From positions 1 to 6,704 of the forward strand of contig JAFGBP010000055.1 of the NCBI GenBank assembly GCA_016933095.1: DNA of 6,704 nt, given 5' to 3'. Numbering within the stretch: position 1 is the stretch's first letter; each line of letters opens with the position of its first letter. Of this stretch, positions 1 through 5,086 are shown piece by piece. The notes below the pieces were generated by a model. It did no database searches and had not been told where the DNA came from. It saw only the letters and a program-made list of their open reading frames with translations. The position numbers and the translations under genes are program-made. The DNA is from Candidatus Woesearchaeota archaeon. Its GTDB lineage: Archaea; Nanobdellota; Nanobdellia; Woesearchaeales; SM23-78.

Positions 1-30
1 ACTCAAGCTTTGACACTGACTTTGACTAGA

Positions 31-37
31 TTTTTTT
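31..37 (+). terminator. T-run, possible terminator of a gene left of the window
   Basis: Seven consecutive T residues followed by more T-rich sequence (bases 38-55) with no coding potential around them. Archaeal RNA polymerase commonly terminates at T-rich tracts without needing a hairpin, so this could end a plus-strand transcript entering from the left. No upstream gene is visible, so the assignment is weak. The remainder of bases 1-185 shows no open reading frame of note on the plus strand, only AT-rich sequence and a short direct repeat at 8-26. Confidence 0.3.
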
Positions 38-190
38 ATAATATTCAATTTTCTTTCTCAATGGTTAATAAGTTTGTTCCTTAAAAGAAAAAGCCATACT
101 TGAATCAATCATAATCTGTCATTTCATTTTATAAGCATTTGTGTTTCCTGAAATCTGTTTTGCAAATCCATATTTTTCAAAACAACAAAG

Positions 191-218
191 TATAAAAACC
201 AGATTTTCAACAAGTGAT
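191..218 (+). promoter_or_regulatory. TATA box and possible ribosome binding site of the ZPR1-like gene
   Basis: TATAAAAA at 191-198 is a good archaeal TATA element. The usual spacing of about 26 bases would start the RNA near base 221, giving a leader of only about 6 bases before the ATG at 227. A GTGAT at 214-218 matches part of the archaeal Shine-Dalgarno consensus GGAGGTGATC and sits 8 bases before the ATG, but it would lie upstream of the predicted RNA start. Either the message is nearly leaderless or initiation uses this site from an earlier transcription start. Confidence 0.5.
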
Positions 219-226
219 ATGAAAAA

Positions 227-826
227 ATGCCGGCAAAGAAAATTAAGGACGTGAAGAAAGCAGAGGCTCCTGCAAAGGCGGCTTCCGGAAAGGAATCTCC
301 TGACGAGCCTTCGATGATAAGAGGAGAGCTCTGTCCGTTCTGCAACCAGAAGACACTCGCCCTGATGGAGAAGGAGATGGAGATCCCATACTTCGGAAAG
401 GCATATATCTTCTCGATGGACTGCGAGAACCAGGAGTGCGGCTACCACAAGGCTGACGTCGAGTCGGCAGAGGAGAGCAAGGGGCCTGTCAAGTACACCC
501 TGGAGATCGACTCTGAGGAAGACATGAAGATAAGGGTCGTCAAGTCATCGAGCGCGACTGTCAAGATCCTTCACGTCGGAAGCATCGAGCCGGGAGAAAC
601 GGCGAACGGTTACATAACAAACATCGAAGGAATACTCCAGCGCATGAAGCGCATGGTCGAGAAGCTAAGAGACGACGCAGAAGACGACGCCGACAAGAAG
701 AAAGCAAAGAACATCATCAAGAAGCTGACGAGGGCCATGTGGGGCCAGGAAAAGCTCAAGATAACACTCGAAGACCCGAACGGGAATTCGGCGATAATAA
801 GCCCGAAAGCGGTCAAGGGGAAGTAA
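227..826 (+). CDS. Archaeal ZPR1-like zinc-finger protein (199 aa)
   Basis: Single ZPR1-type domain as in the archaeal ZPR1-related proteins; the eukaryotic homologue has two such modules and binds elongation factor eEF1A, but the archaeal role is not established. A lysine/alanine-rich, probably disordered tail covers residues 1-30. The zinc finger is C36-P-F-C39 and C66-x4-C71-G-Y, with the family segment EIPYFGKAY (52-60) between the two pairs. The double-stranded beta-helix part follows, including YITNIEGIL (129-137), corresponding to the family's TTVEG helix, and a charged helix at about 140-170. The family's closing strand with DPNGNS (183-188) is present, so the domain is complete. The second cysteine pair is spaced C-x4-C instead of the usual C-x2-C. 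Start at 227 is chosen because of the promoter position; the next ATG (314) has no ribosome binding site. It converges on the next gene with a 10-base gap. Confidence 0.88.
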   Translation: MPAKKIKDVKKAEAPAKAASGKESPDEPSMIRGELCPFCNQKTLALMEKEMEIPYFGKAYIFSMDCENQECGYHKADVESAEESKGPVKYTLEIDSEEDMKIRVVKSSSATVKILHVGSIEPGETANGYITNIEGILQRMKRMVEKLRDDAEDDADKKKAKNIIKKLTRAMWGQEKLKITLEDPNGNSAIISPKAVKGK

Positions 827-836
827 GAACACATAA

Positions 837-1445
837 TTATTTCAAAATCCGTAGATAATAGTCTAAATCTGGTTCAATCTCATGCGAGTTATATTTTGAA
901 CGCGGGCCACCCTTAACGGCGTAGTATTTATGTATTAAATTCGCCAGATTATCCGCTTTATTTACCAACGGGTAGGTCTCATCGGCATGAGGTACTACAA
1001 TTAAGTTTACATTAGGAGAGATAAGCCGGCACAAACATTGACGTTTATGTTCTCTTAGCTCTCCGTCGTAGACAACAGTTTCTAACCCTTCCACCGCGTG
1101 AACCAACTCTGCTATGGCCACAACTTTAAGGGACTCCGAGTCCAAAGCCTTTATGAAATCGGCCGAAAAAACCAAGTGATAAAATAATGCATTTGACTCC
1201 ACATTCATAATCACAGGAGAGAATTCTCTGCTCTTCTCTAAGGAGGTAGGATTTAGGCTTAATGGATTATTTGAATAGGCACCAACGAAAATCTCTGGGA
1301 TTCGACCGTGGTTAGATTCATCTACGCCTAGAAAACGTTTCCTGACTAACCCTTGAGTTTTCACAAAGAAAGGGTATTCGAAACTAGTATAAAAGCGTTT
1401 CTCTATTAGGGGTGCTGCGTTGAAAAAATACCATTGAAGAGCCAT
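837..1445 (-). CDS. Unrecognised protein with DESNH motif; possibly DUF3800/RNase H-like (202 aa)
   Basis: I do not recognise the family with certainty. The layout recalls DUF3800-type RNase H-fold proteins: a first strand ending in acidic residues (FLGVDESNHG, D42-E43), a following strand EIFVGAYS (51-58), a later strand with aspartate (VVYDGE, D127 and E129), then HADETYPLVNKADNLANLI (153-171), which resembles the family's closing D...S...Q-AD-lag segment with D155 and D165. These acidic residues could bind a metal, so a nuclease role is possible but is inference. The gene follows metK by 12 bases on the same strand and in the same frame, and probably shares its transcript. No clear ribosome binding site precedes the ATG at 1445. 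A GTG at 1364 would also keep the motif but likewise has none. G+C is about 43% in four sampled 60-base lines (35-53%), against 60% in a sampled metK line, which suggests separate ancestry. Confidence 0.6.
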   Translation of the reverse strand: MALQWYFFNAAPLIEKRFYTSFEYPFFVKTQGLVRKRFLGVDESNHGRIPEIFVGAYSNNPLSLNPTSLEKSREFSPVIMNVESNALFYHLVFSADFIKALDSESLKVVAIAELVHAVEGLETVVYDGELREHKRQCLCRLISPNVNLIVVPHADETYPLVNKADNLANLIHKYYAVKGGPRSKYNSHEIEPDLDYYLRILK

Positions 1446-1457
1446 CCTAAGGTTTGA

Positions 1458-2615
1458 CTACTTGACCCCGCTCTTCCTCTTCAGCTTGCCCGCCATGTCG
1501 GTCTTCTCCCATGTGAAGTCCGGGTCGTCCCGTCCGAAGTGGCCGTAAACAGCCGTCTTCTTGTAGATGGGCCTCTTAAGCTTGAGATACTTGATTATGT
1601 CGGCGGGCTTGAGAGGGATGTACTTACGCACGAGCTCTGCAATCTTCTCCTCGTCAATCTTGCCGGTCCCGAAGGTGTTGACGTAGAGGCTTACCGGCTC
1701 CGCGACGCCGATGGCGTAGCTTATCTGGACTTCGCACTCATCAGCGAGCCCAGCGGCCACTATGTTCTTGGCGACGTACCGGGCCATATAAGCCCCGCTA
1801 CGATCCACTTTCGAGGGGTCTTTCCCTGAGAAGCAGCCCCCTCCGTGGCTTCCTGCGCCGCCATAGGTATCGACGATTATCTTCCTGCCCGTCAGCCCAG
1901 TGTCTGCGAGTGGCCCTCCGATGACGAACTTGCCTGTCGGGTTGAGGAAGTACTTGGTCTTCTCATCCACAAGCTTGTCGCATACTGGCATGATGACTTT
2001 CTCAAGCAAGCCTTTCCGAAGCTCGACGTCAGATACGCTCGGGTCGTGCTGGGCGCTAAGCACCACCGCGTCCACGCGGACAGGCTTGCCGTCCTGGTAT
2101 TCGACCGTTACCTGGCTCTTGCCGTCAGGCCGCAGCCACTTCAATTCCTTGGACTTCCTGACATCTGCCAGTTTCTTAGCAAGCTTGTGAGCCAGCATGA
2201 TTGGAAGCGGCATGAGCTCTGGAGTCTCGCGGCACGCGTATCCGAACATCATCCCCTGGTCGCCTGCGCCCTGCTCGTGCTTCCTTGAATAGTCAACGCC
2301 TTGGGCGATGTCTGGGCTCTGCTCTGATATGCTCGTCAGGACCCCGCAGGTCTCCCAATCAAAGCCGTAGTGAGGATTATCATACCCGATCTCCTTGATG
2401 GTCTGGCGGACGACCTTCTGAATATCAATGTATCCTTTGGTCGTGACTTCCCCTGCAATCATCAGGTAGCCCGTCTTTGTCAGGCATTCGACGGCCGCTC
2501 TGGCCTCAGCATCCTGCATCAGAAGAGCATCAAGTATTGCATCGCTCACCTGGTCGCATATCTTATCCGGATGGCCCTCGGTCACGCTCTCGCTTGTAAA
2601 GAAGTGTTTCTTCAA
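1458..2615 (-). CDS. metK: S-adenosylmethionine synthetase, bacterial-type MetK (385 aa, TTG start)
   Basis: Makes S-adenosylmethionine from methionine and ATP, releasing phosphate and diphosphate; cytosolic, normally a dimer or tetramer. Three-domain bacterial/eukaryotic-type MAT. Signatures (385-aa numbering): FTSESVTEGHPDK at 6-18 with catalytic H15; SEQSPDIAQGVD around 97-108; GAGDQGMMFGYA at 116-127; SAQHDPSV at 187-194; NPTGKFVIGGP at 225-235; and the P-loop-like GGGCFSGKDPSKVDRS at 258-273. All key motifs are intact and the length is typical. The reading frame is open to an ATG at 2675, but I choose TTG at 2615. GAGGGGATC (2627-2619), an 8-of-9 match to the ribosome binding consensus, lies just before it, and the protein then begins MKKHFFTSES, as in known MetK proteins. 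The stop is TAG, 12 bases before the downstream gene. The archaeal-type MAT family is unrelated in sequence, so this is the bacterial-type enzyme in an archaeal setting. Confidence 0.96.
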   Translation of the reverse strand: MKKHFFTSESVTEGHPDKICDQVSDAILDALLMQDAEARAAVECLTKTGYLMIAGEVTTKGYIDIQKVVRQTIKEIGYDNPHYGFDWETCGVLTSISEQSPDIAQGVDYSRKHEQGAGDQGMMFGYACRETPELMPLPIMLAHKLAKKLADVRKSKELKWLRPDGKSQVTVEYQDGKPVRVDAVVLSAQHDPSVSDVELRKGLLEKVIMPVCDKLVDEKTKYFLNPTGKFVIGGPLADTGLTGRKIIVDTYGGAGSHGGGCFSGKDPSKVDRSGAYMARYVAKNIVAAGLADECEVQISYAIGVAEPVSLYVNTFGTGKIDEEKIAELVRKYIPLKPADIIKYLKLKRPIYKKTAVYGHFGRDDPDFTWEKTDMAGKLKRKSGVK

Positions 2616-2618
2616 TAT

Positions 2619-2627
2619 GATCCCCTC
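2619..2627 (-). promoter_or_regulatory. Ribosome binding site that decides the metK start
   Basis: On the minus strand this reads GAGGGGATC, one mismatch from GAGGTGATC, the complement of the archaeal 16S rRNA 3' end. It is placed correctly for TTG at 2615-2613, with 6 bases between GGGG and the start codon. The in-frame ATG at 2639 has nothing comparable; the in-frame ATG at 2675 has a weaker AAAGGGG (2685-2679) in front. Confidence 0.75.
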
Positions 2628-2708
2628 TTTGATTCTCATGGATGGCAACCAGACATCTCCAGCTCCCACGCACATAAAACCCCTTTCCGGACATTATCTC
2701 ACCCGTAG

Positions 2709-2716
2709 TTTTTAAG
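2709..2716 (-). promoter_or_regulatory. Probable TATA box of metK
   Basis: Minus-strand CTTAAAAA in an AT-rich stretch upstream of metK. With normal archaeal spacing the RNA would start near 2686, giving about 70 bases of G-rich leader before the TTG start, or about 10 bases before the in-frame ATG at 2675. The match to TTTAWATA is imperfect. Confidence 0.4.
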
Positions 2717-2741
2717 CTTTACTCTTTTACAGCTGAAAATC

Positions 2742-2773
2742 AGAAAAAGAACAAGAAAATAATATGAAACAAT
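2742..2773 (-). terminator. T-rich terminator after the DUF5684-like gene
   Basis: Directly after the TGA of the membrane protein gene, the minus strand has several T-tracts in about 30 bases, including TTTT and TTTTT. This is the usual form of an archaeal terminator. It lies just ahead of the metK TATA-like box, which suggests the two genes are separate transcription units although they point the same way. Confidence 0.5.
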
Positions 2774-2774
2774 C

Positions 2775-3227
2775 TCACTTGCCCCATGCTAAGAGTCCCC
2801 AGAGAACCAACCCCCAGATCAACCCCACGACCGGAATGATCGTTATGACGGCGTACCAGCCAGGCATCTTCCTTCTCTCGCAGACCTTCCAGAGCCACAT
2901 GAACTGGAACACTGCAAAGGCAATGGCGAACAACGGTCCAATCCCTGGAATGAACACGCCCACCAATAGCAGCATGGGCCACCAGGGCATCTTTGCCATC
3001 TGGGTGAGCAAGTACGTGTTCGCGATCGGTATCCAAGCAAGCCAAGCCAGCGGCGTCTTCAGCCTGTTGGCAGTTATCATCATCGCGATCGCCGTGTAGA
3101 TATATGTTGCAAGCACAAGCAATGCTAAGAATATCAATATCGACCCAAGCACTGCGATGATGCCAGCAGCAGCTCCAGCGCCCACGTACTCCGGTCCTAG
3201 TTGTTGTATCATCTCTTCAAAAGCCAT
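2775..3227 (-). CDS. Small multi-pass membrane protein, DUF5684-like (150 aa)
   Basis: A strongly hydrophobic protein, likely in the cytoplasmic membrane. Hydrophobic spans run at about residues 17-48, 60-78, 84-113 and 124-147, with a basic loop CERRK at 116-120. There is no signal peptide or catalytic motif. The tryptophan/proline-rich pattern PLAWLAWIPIANTYLL (59-74), followed by PWWPMLLL (81-88) and then a basic segment and PGWYAVITIIP (122-132), resembles DUF5684, a family of unknown function sometimes mislabelled as signal peptidase I; no Ser-Lys catalytic pair is evident here. The two proline-tryptophan segments look like an internal repeat. The start is supported by GGGGTGA (3243-3237) 9 bases upstream of the ATG and by a good TATA box. 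It has its own terminator, so it is probably monocistronic. Confidence 0.85.
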   Translation of the reverse strand: MAFEEMIQQLGPEYVGAGAAAGIIAVLGSILIFLALLVLATYIYTAIAMMITANRLKTPLAWLAWIPIANTYLLTQMAKMPWWPMLLLVGVFIPGIGPLFAIAFAVFQFMWLWKVCERRKMPGWYAVITIIPVVGLIWGLVLWGLLAWGK

Positions 3228-3236
3228 TCTTTGTCT

Positions 3237-3243
3237 TCACCCC
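3237..3243 (-). promoter_or_regulatory. Ribosome binding site of the DUF5684-like gene
   Basis: Minus-strand GGGGTGA contains GGTGA of the archaeal consensus and ends 9 bases before the ATG at 3227. It fixes this ATG as the start. Confidence 0.65.
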
Positions 3244-3295
3244 GCGTCGATTTTGAAAGAATTTGACTCTATTATCATCCTTCTGACCAGGGAAG

Positions 3296-3303
3296 TATTT
3301 AAA
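3296..3303 (-). promoter_or_regulatory. TATA box of the DUF5684-like gene
   Basis: Minus-strand TTTAAATA is an exact match to the archaeal TATA consensus TTTAWATA. It predicts an RNA start near 3273 and a leader of about 46 bases that contains the ribosome binding site. Its TTTAAA core is palindromic, so weak activity toward the plus strand is conceivable. Confidence 0.7.
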
Positions 3304-3326
3304 GTTATCTGGAAAGCTCCCAAAGG

Positions 3327-3334
3327 TTAATAAA
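3327..3334 (+). promoter_or_regulatory. Possible TATA box of the HAD phosphatase gene
   Basis: TTAATAAA lies about 26-30 bases before the ATG at 3360. With usual archaeal spacing, transcription would begin at or a few bases before the start codon. No Shine-Dalgarno sequence is seen in 3340-3359, consistent with a leaderless message. The match to the TATA consensus is moderate. Confidence 0.4.
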
Positions 3335-3359
3335 CTGAACCGGCATCCCGAGCATCGTT

Positions 3360-4169
3360 ATGTTAGATGCGATACTGTTCGACTATGATGGCACCCTAGG
3401 CATGACCCAGGAACGCCAGCATGATTGGTTCCATTACTGGGGAAAGCTTAATGGAAAGAACCGGCTAATGCACCCTGAAGGCGGGGATCTGTCAGATCTG
3501 AAAAGGTTTATCGCAGTATATAACAAGGTACTTGCAAAGCATGACGTCCAGAGGTTCTATGCTGACCTGGAGCTCCCATGCGACATGAACGACAGGACCC
3601 ATCCGGTCTGGATCGCGTATGATTCTTTCAAACTAAGCAACCCTGCAAGGCTGTACCCTGGCATTAAGGAGGCAATCATAGAAATCTGGGAGGCAGGACA
3701 GCTCTCTACGCAGAAAAATAGGAATTATCGAGTAAGGCTTGGGATCAATACCACCAACAGTTGGGATTCAATATGCAAGGAACTAAAGGCCCACGGAATA
3801 CTCCATTGCTTTGACAGCTACGTTGCAAAGGACATCCTGGCAGTGTATGACGGAGCCGGGAACGCTAGCTCCATCACCAAGCCTTCGAAGATATCAGTCG
3901 CCCTCTCGCTGGATGTACTCAACTCTGAAGGCAGAGCAACCATGCACGTGGGAGATACACTAGGAGACCTGAAGGCCAGCATCGATGTCAGGAGAGGATT
4001 TCGGATGCACAAGGGAGAAAACCTGATAACTGTCGGGGTAGCCTGGGGTTATGAGTGCAGGGAGAACCTTGAAGGAGGAGTCATCGACGAAAGTGGTGTA
4101 AGCGAGCATTTCAAGCACATAATAGAAAGTCCGGATCAGCTTCCTAAAGTCGTGGCAAGCTACATGTAA
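3360..4169 (+). CDS. HAD-superfamily phosphatase, phosphoglycolate-phosphatase-like (269 aa)
   Basis: Predicted cytosolic magnesium-dependent phosphohydrolase acting through an aspartyl-phosphate intermediate; the substrate cannot be told from sequence. Motif I is FDYDGTL (D8 nucleophile, D10 acid/base), motif II is GINTTNS with T131 or T132, motif III is K174 in ITKPSK, and motif IV is HVGDTLGDL (D199, D203). All four are intact. Residues 15-95 form a helical C1-type cap, rich in Trp and Tyr, between motifs I and II, which places it in subfamily I near Gph/PGP-like enzymes. The closing VAWGYE (227-232) is also typical. A stretch of about ten polar residues (112-123) lengthens the approach to motif II compared with usual Gph proteins. 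The start gives the standard motif-I position near the N terminus. No ribosome binding site is seen, so translation may be leaderless. It converges with the next gene, 20 bases away. Confidence 0.9.
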   Translation: MLDAILFDYDGTLGMTQERQHDWFHYWGKLNGKNRLMHPEGGDLSDLKRFIAVYNKVLAKHDVQRFYADLELPCDMNDRTHPVWIAYDSFKLSNPARLYPGIKEAIIEIWEAGQLSTQKNRNYRVRLGINTTNSWDSICKELKAHGILHCFDSYVAKDILAVYDGAGNASSITKPSKISVALSLDVLNSEGRATMHVGDTLGDLKASIDVRRGFRMHKGENLITVGVAWGYECRENLEGGVIDESGVSEHFKHIIESPDQLPKVVASYM

Positions 4170-4175
4170 ATGTAG
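4160..4175. terminator. Hairpin with GUAA tetraloop over the HAD stop codon
   Basis: CTACAT-GTAA-ATGTAG is a perfect 6-base-pair inverted repeat with a GNRA-type loop on the plus strand, and the TAA stop of the HAD gene falls in the loop. A pyrimidine-rich stretch follows (4177-4190). It lies in the 20-base gap between convergent genes, where it could act as a weak terminator or RNA-end structure for either. The stem is AT-rich and short, so chance is possible. Confidence 0.35.
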
Positions 4176-4189
4176 ACTCTTTCGTCCTT

Positions 4190-4921
4190 CTATGCATCCG
4201 CCCCGTCGTTCATCTTCCTCAGCTTCTTTATCTTTCCGAAGTCGTACGGTTTATCAGAGACTATGATTGCTCGGAAGCCGTCGATGTCTTTTATGTAAGG
4301 GCTGAGGAGCTTCTCGTGCAGGACGTCCGTCCCTTCGGTCACTGGGTTGATGCTCGGCAATACGACCAGCTCTTTCCCGGCATATTTTCCGACGAGGAAG
4401 CACTTGTACCTCTCAACCCTCGCTCCGTCCCGGATCCCGATGGCGGGGTGCTCGTGGCCTATCACCACGACCTTTGCCTTCTTGAAGTCCTTGTTGCGGC
4501 CAAAGAGCCTGTCTCCGTGGCAGAAGAAGAATCCTCTCGCATAATGATAATCCTTGATCTCGACACCTTTCCTCCGGGCTATCGGCTCCAGCAACGTATC
4601 ATGGTTGCCTTTTACGATAATAACCTCAGCCTTCTTCTTCAGGAAGTCAAGCACCTTCAGGGCGTCTGTCCACTCCTGGTCTGAGATGCCTCCGAACTCG
4701 TGCTTCAGGTCTCCGAGCAGGATTATCTTCTCAGGCGCAGTCTCAGAGACTGCTTCTGACAGGGCCTTCATTATGTCCTTGAAAGCGAACCTCGGGACCA
4801 ATATCCCCTGGCGATTCAGGGCCTCTTCATATCCTACATGTATGTCTCCGACCACAAGAGTCTTCTCCTCAGGGAGAAAGAGCATGAGTCCTGATATCCA
4901 CAGTCCTTTTGCAATCAGCAT
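4190..4921 (-). CDS. ICC-like metallophosphoesterase, COG1407 type (243 aa)
   Basis: Predicted cytosolic two-metal phosphoesterase of the calcineurin-like fold. Metal-site motifs in order: GDIHVGYE (D26, H28), GDLKHEFG (D71), GNHD (N106, H107), CHGD (H134-H135 region, H135) and GHEHP (H156, H158). GDLKHEFG and the late LPSINPVTEGTDV (188-200) are characteristic of the archaeal COG1407 group rather than of cyclic-AMP esterases or Mre11. The substrate is unknown; bacterial relatives are often neighbours of Lhr-family helicases, but no helicase is seen here. Length is typical. No ribosome binding site lies before the ATG at 4921 (preceding bases are T-rich), and TATA-like elements sit close upstream, so the message may be leaderless or have a very short leader. 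It is transcribed divergently from the small ORF and M16 pair. Confidence 0.92.
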   Translation of the reverse strand: MLIAKGLWISGLMLFLPEEKTLVVGDIHVGYEEALNRQGILVPRFAFKDIMKALSEAVSETAPEKIILLGDLKHEFGGISDQEWTDALKVLDFLKKKAEVIIVKGNHDTLLEPIARRKGVEIKDYHYARGFFFCHGDRLFGRNKDFKKAKVVVIGHEHPAIGIRDGARVERYKCFLVGKYAGKELVVLPSINPVTEGTDVLHEKLLSPYIKDIDGFRAIIVSDKPYDFGKIKKLRKMNDGADA

Positions 4922-4942
4922 GAAAAAGCTTAGGCAGGCCGA

Positions 4943-4961
4943 ATATAAAAAAGTTTATATA
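4943..4961. promoter_or_regulatory. Divergent promoter core with two TATA-like elements
   Basis: Two AT-rich cores lie side by side in a 72-base divergent gap. On the plus strand, TATAAAA (4944-4950) and TTTATATA (4954-4961, an exact match to TTTAWATA) would start RNA near 4973 or 4984, just before the 30-codon ORF. On the minus strand, TATATAAA (4961-4954) and TTATATTC (4950-4943) would start RNA near 4932 or 4920, at or just before the phosphoesterase ATG. Because the cores are shared, the two directions probably compete or are co-regulated (inference). Confidence 0.6.
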
Positions 4962-4981
4962 ATCCTGGCATTCCTCTTTCA

Positions 4982-4986
4982 GAGGG
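4982..4986 (+). promoter_or_regulatory. Ribosome binding site of the 30-codon ORF
   Basis: GAGGG lies 7 bases before the ATG at 4994, a good archaeal Shine-Dalgarno spacing. It is the main reason to take the short ORF seriously. Confidence 0.5.
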
Positions 4987-4993
4987 TTAGCAA

Positions 4994-5086
4994 ATGGATA
5001 CTTGGGTTTTGGATGACTCGGACAGCAAAGCATCACCTTCTTCTATGGAAGTTTCTTTCAGGCATTGCGGGTGGATGGCTTCATGA
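4994..5086 (+). CDS. Short ORF (30 aa) coupled to the M16 peptidase gene
   Basis: An ATG-started ORF that begins MDTWVLDD, has an acidic/serine-rich middle (DSDSKASPSS, residues 9-18) and ends CGWMAS. It is not recognised, has no membrane segment and only a single cysteine, so no function can be assigned. Support comes from context: a GAGGG ribosome binding site at the correct distance, a strong TATA box upstream, and an ATGA overlap in which its TGA stop (5084-5086) shares bases with the ATG of the peptidase gene (5083-5085). That overlap is the classic arrangement for translational coupling. It could be a real micro-protein, a leader peptide controlling peptidase translation, or a chance ORF; conservation of the overlap in relatives would decide. 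Confidence 0.45.
   Translation: MDTWVLDDSDSKASPSSMEVSFRHCGWMAS
5070..5074 (+). promoter_or_regulatory. Ribosome binding site supporting the M16 start at 5083
   Basis: GGTGG, inside GGGTGGAT, lies 8 bases before ATG 5083 and resembles GGTGAT of the archaeal consensus. It favours this ATG over the in-frame TTG at 5065, which has no clear site in front. The element lies within the short upstream ORF. Confidence 0.5.

Noticed and set aside
1458..1460. TAG at the metK end as a pyrrolysine or recoded codon
   Set aside because: MetK is full length at this stop, and TAG also ends the ICC-like phosphoesterase and M16 genes at natural C termini.
2616..2700. S-adenosylmethionine riboswitch in front of metK
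   Set aside because: The leader is too short for SAM-I and I could not find a consistent stem set; only a weak TGG-TTG-CCA hairpin was seen.
3320..3329. 10-base match CCAAAGGTTA also found at 6574-6583, both in intergenic regions
   Set aside because: The contexts differ (one beside a TATA box, the other far from it), and a single shared 10-mer in two AT-rich gaps is weak evidence for an operator.
5065..5082. TTG 5065 as start of the M16 gene
   Set aside because: No ribosome binding site precedes it, while ATG 5083 has GGTGG at 8 bases, and the family N terminus needs nothing upstream.
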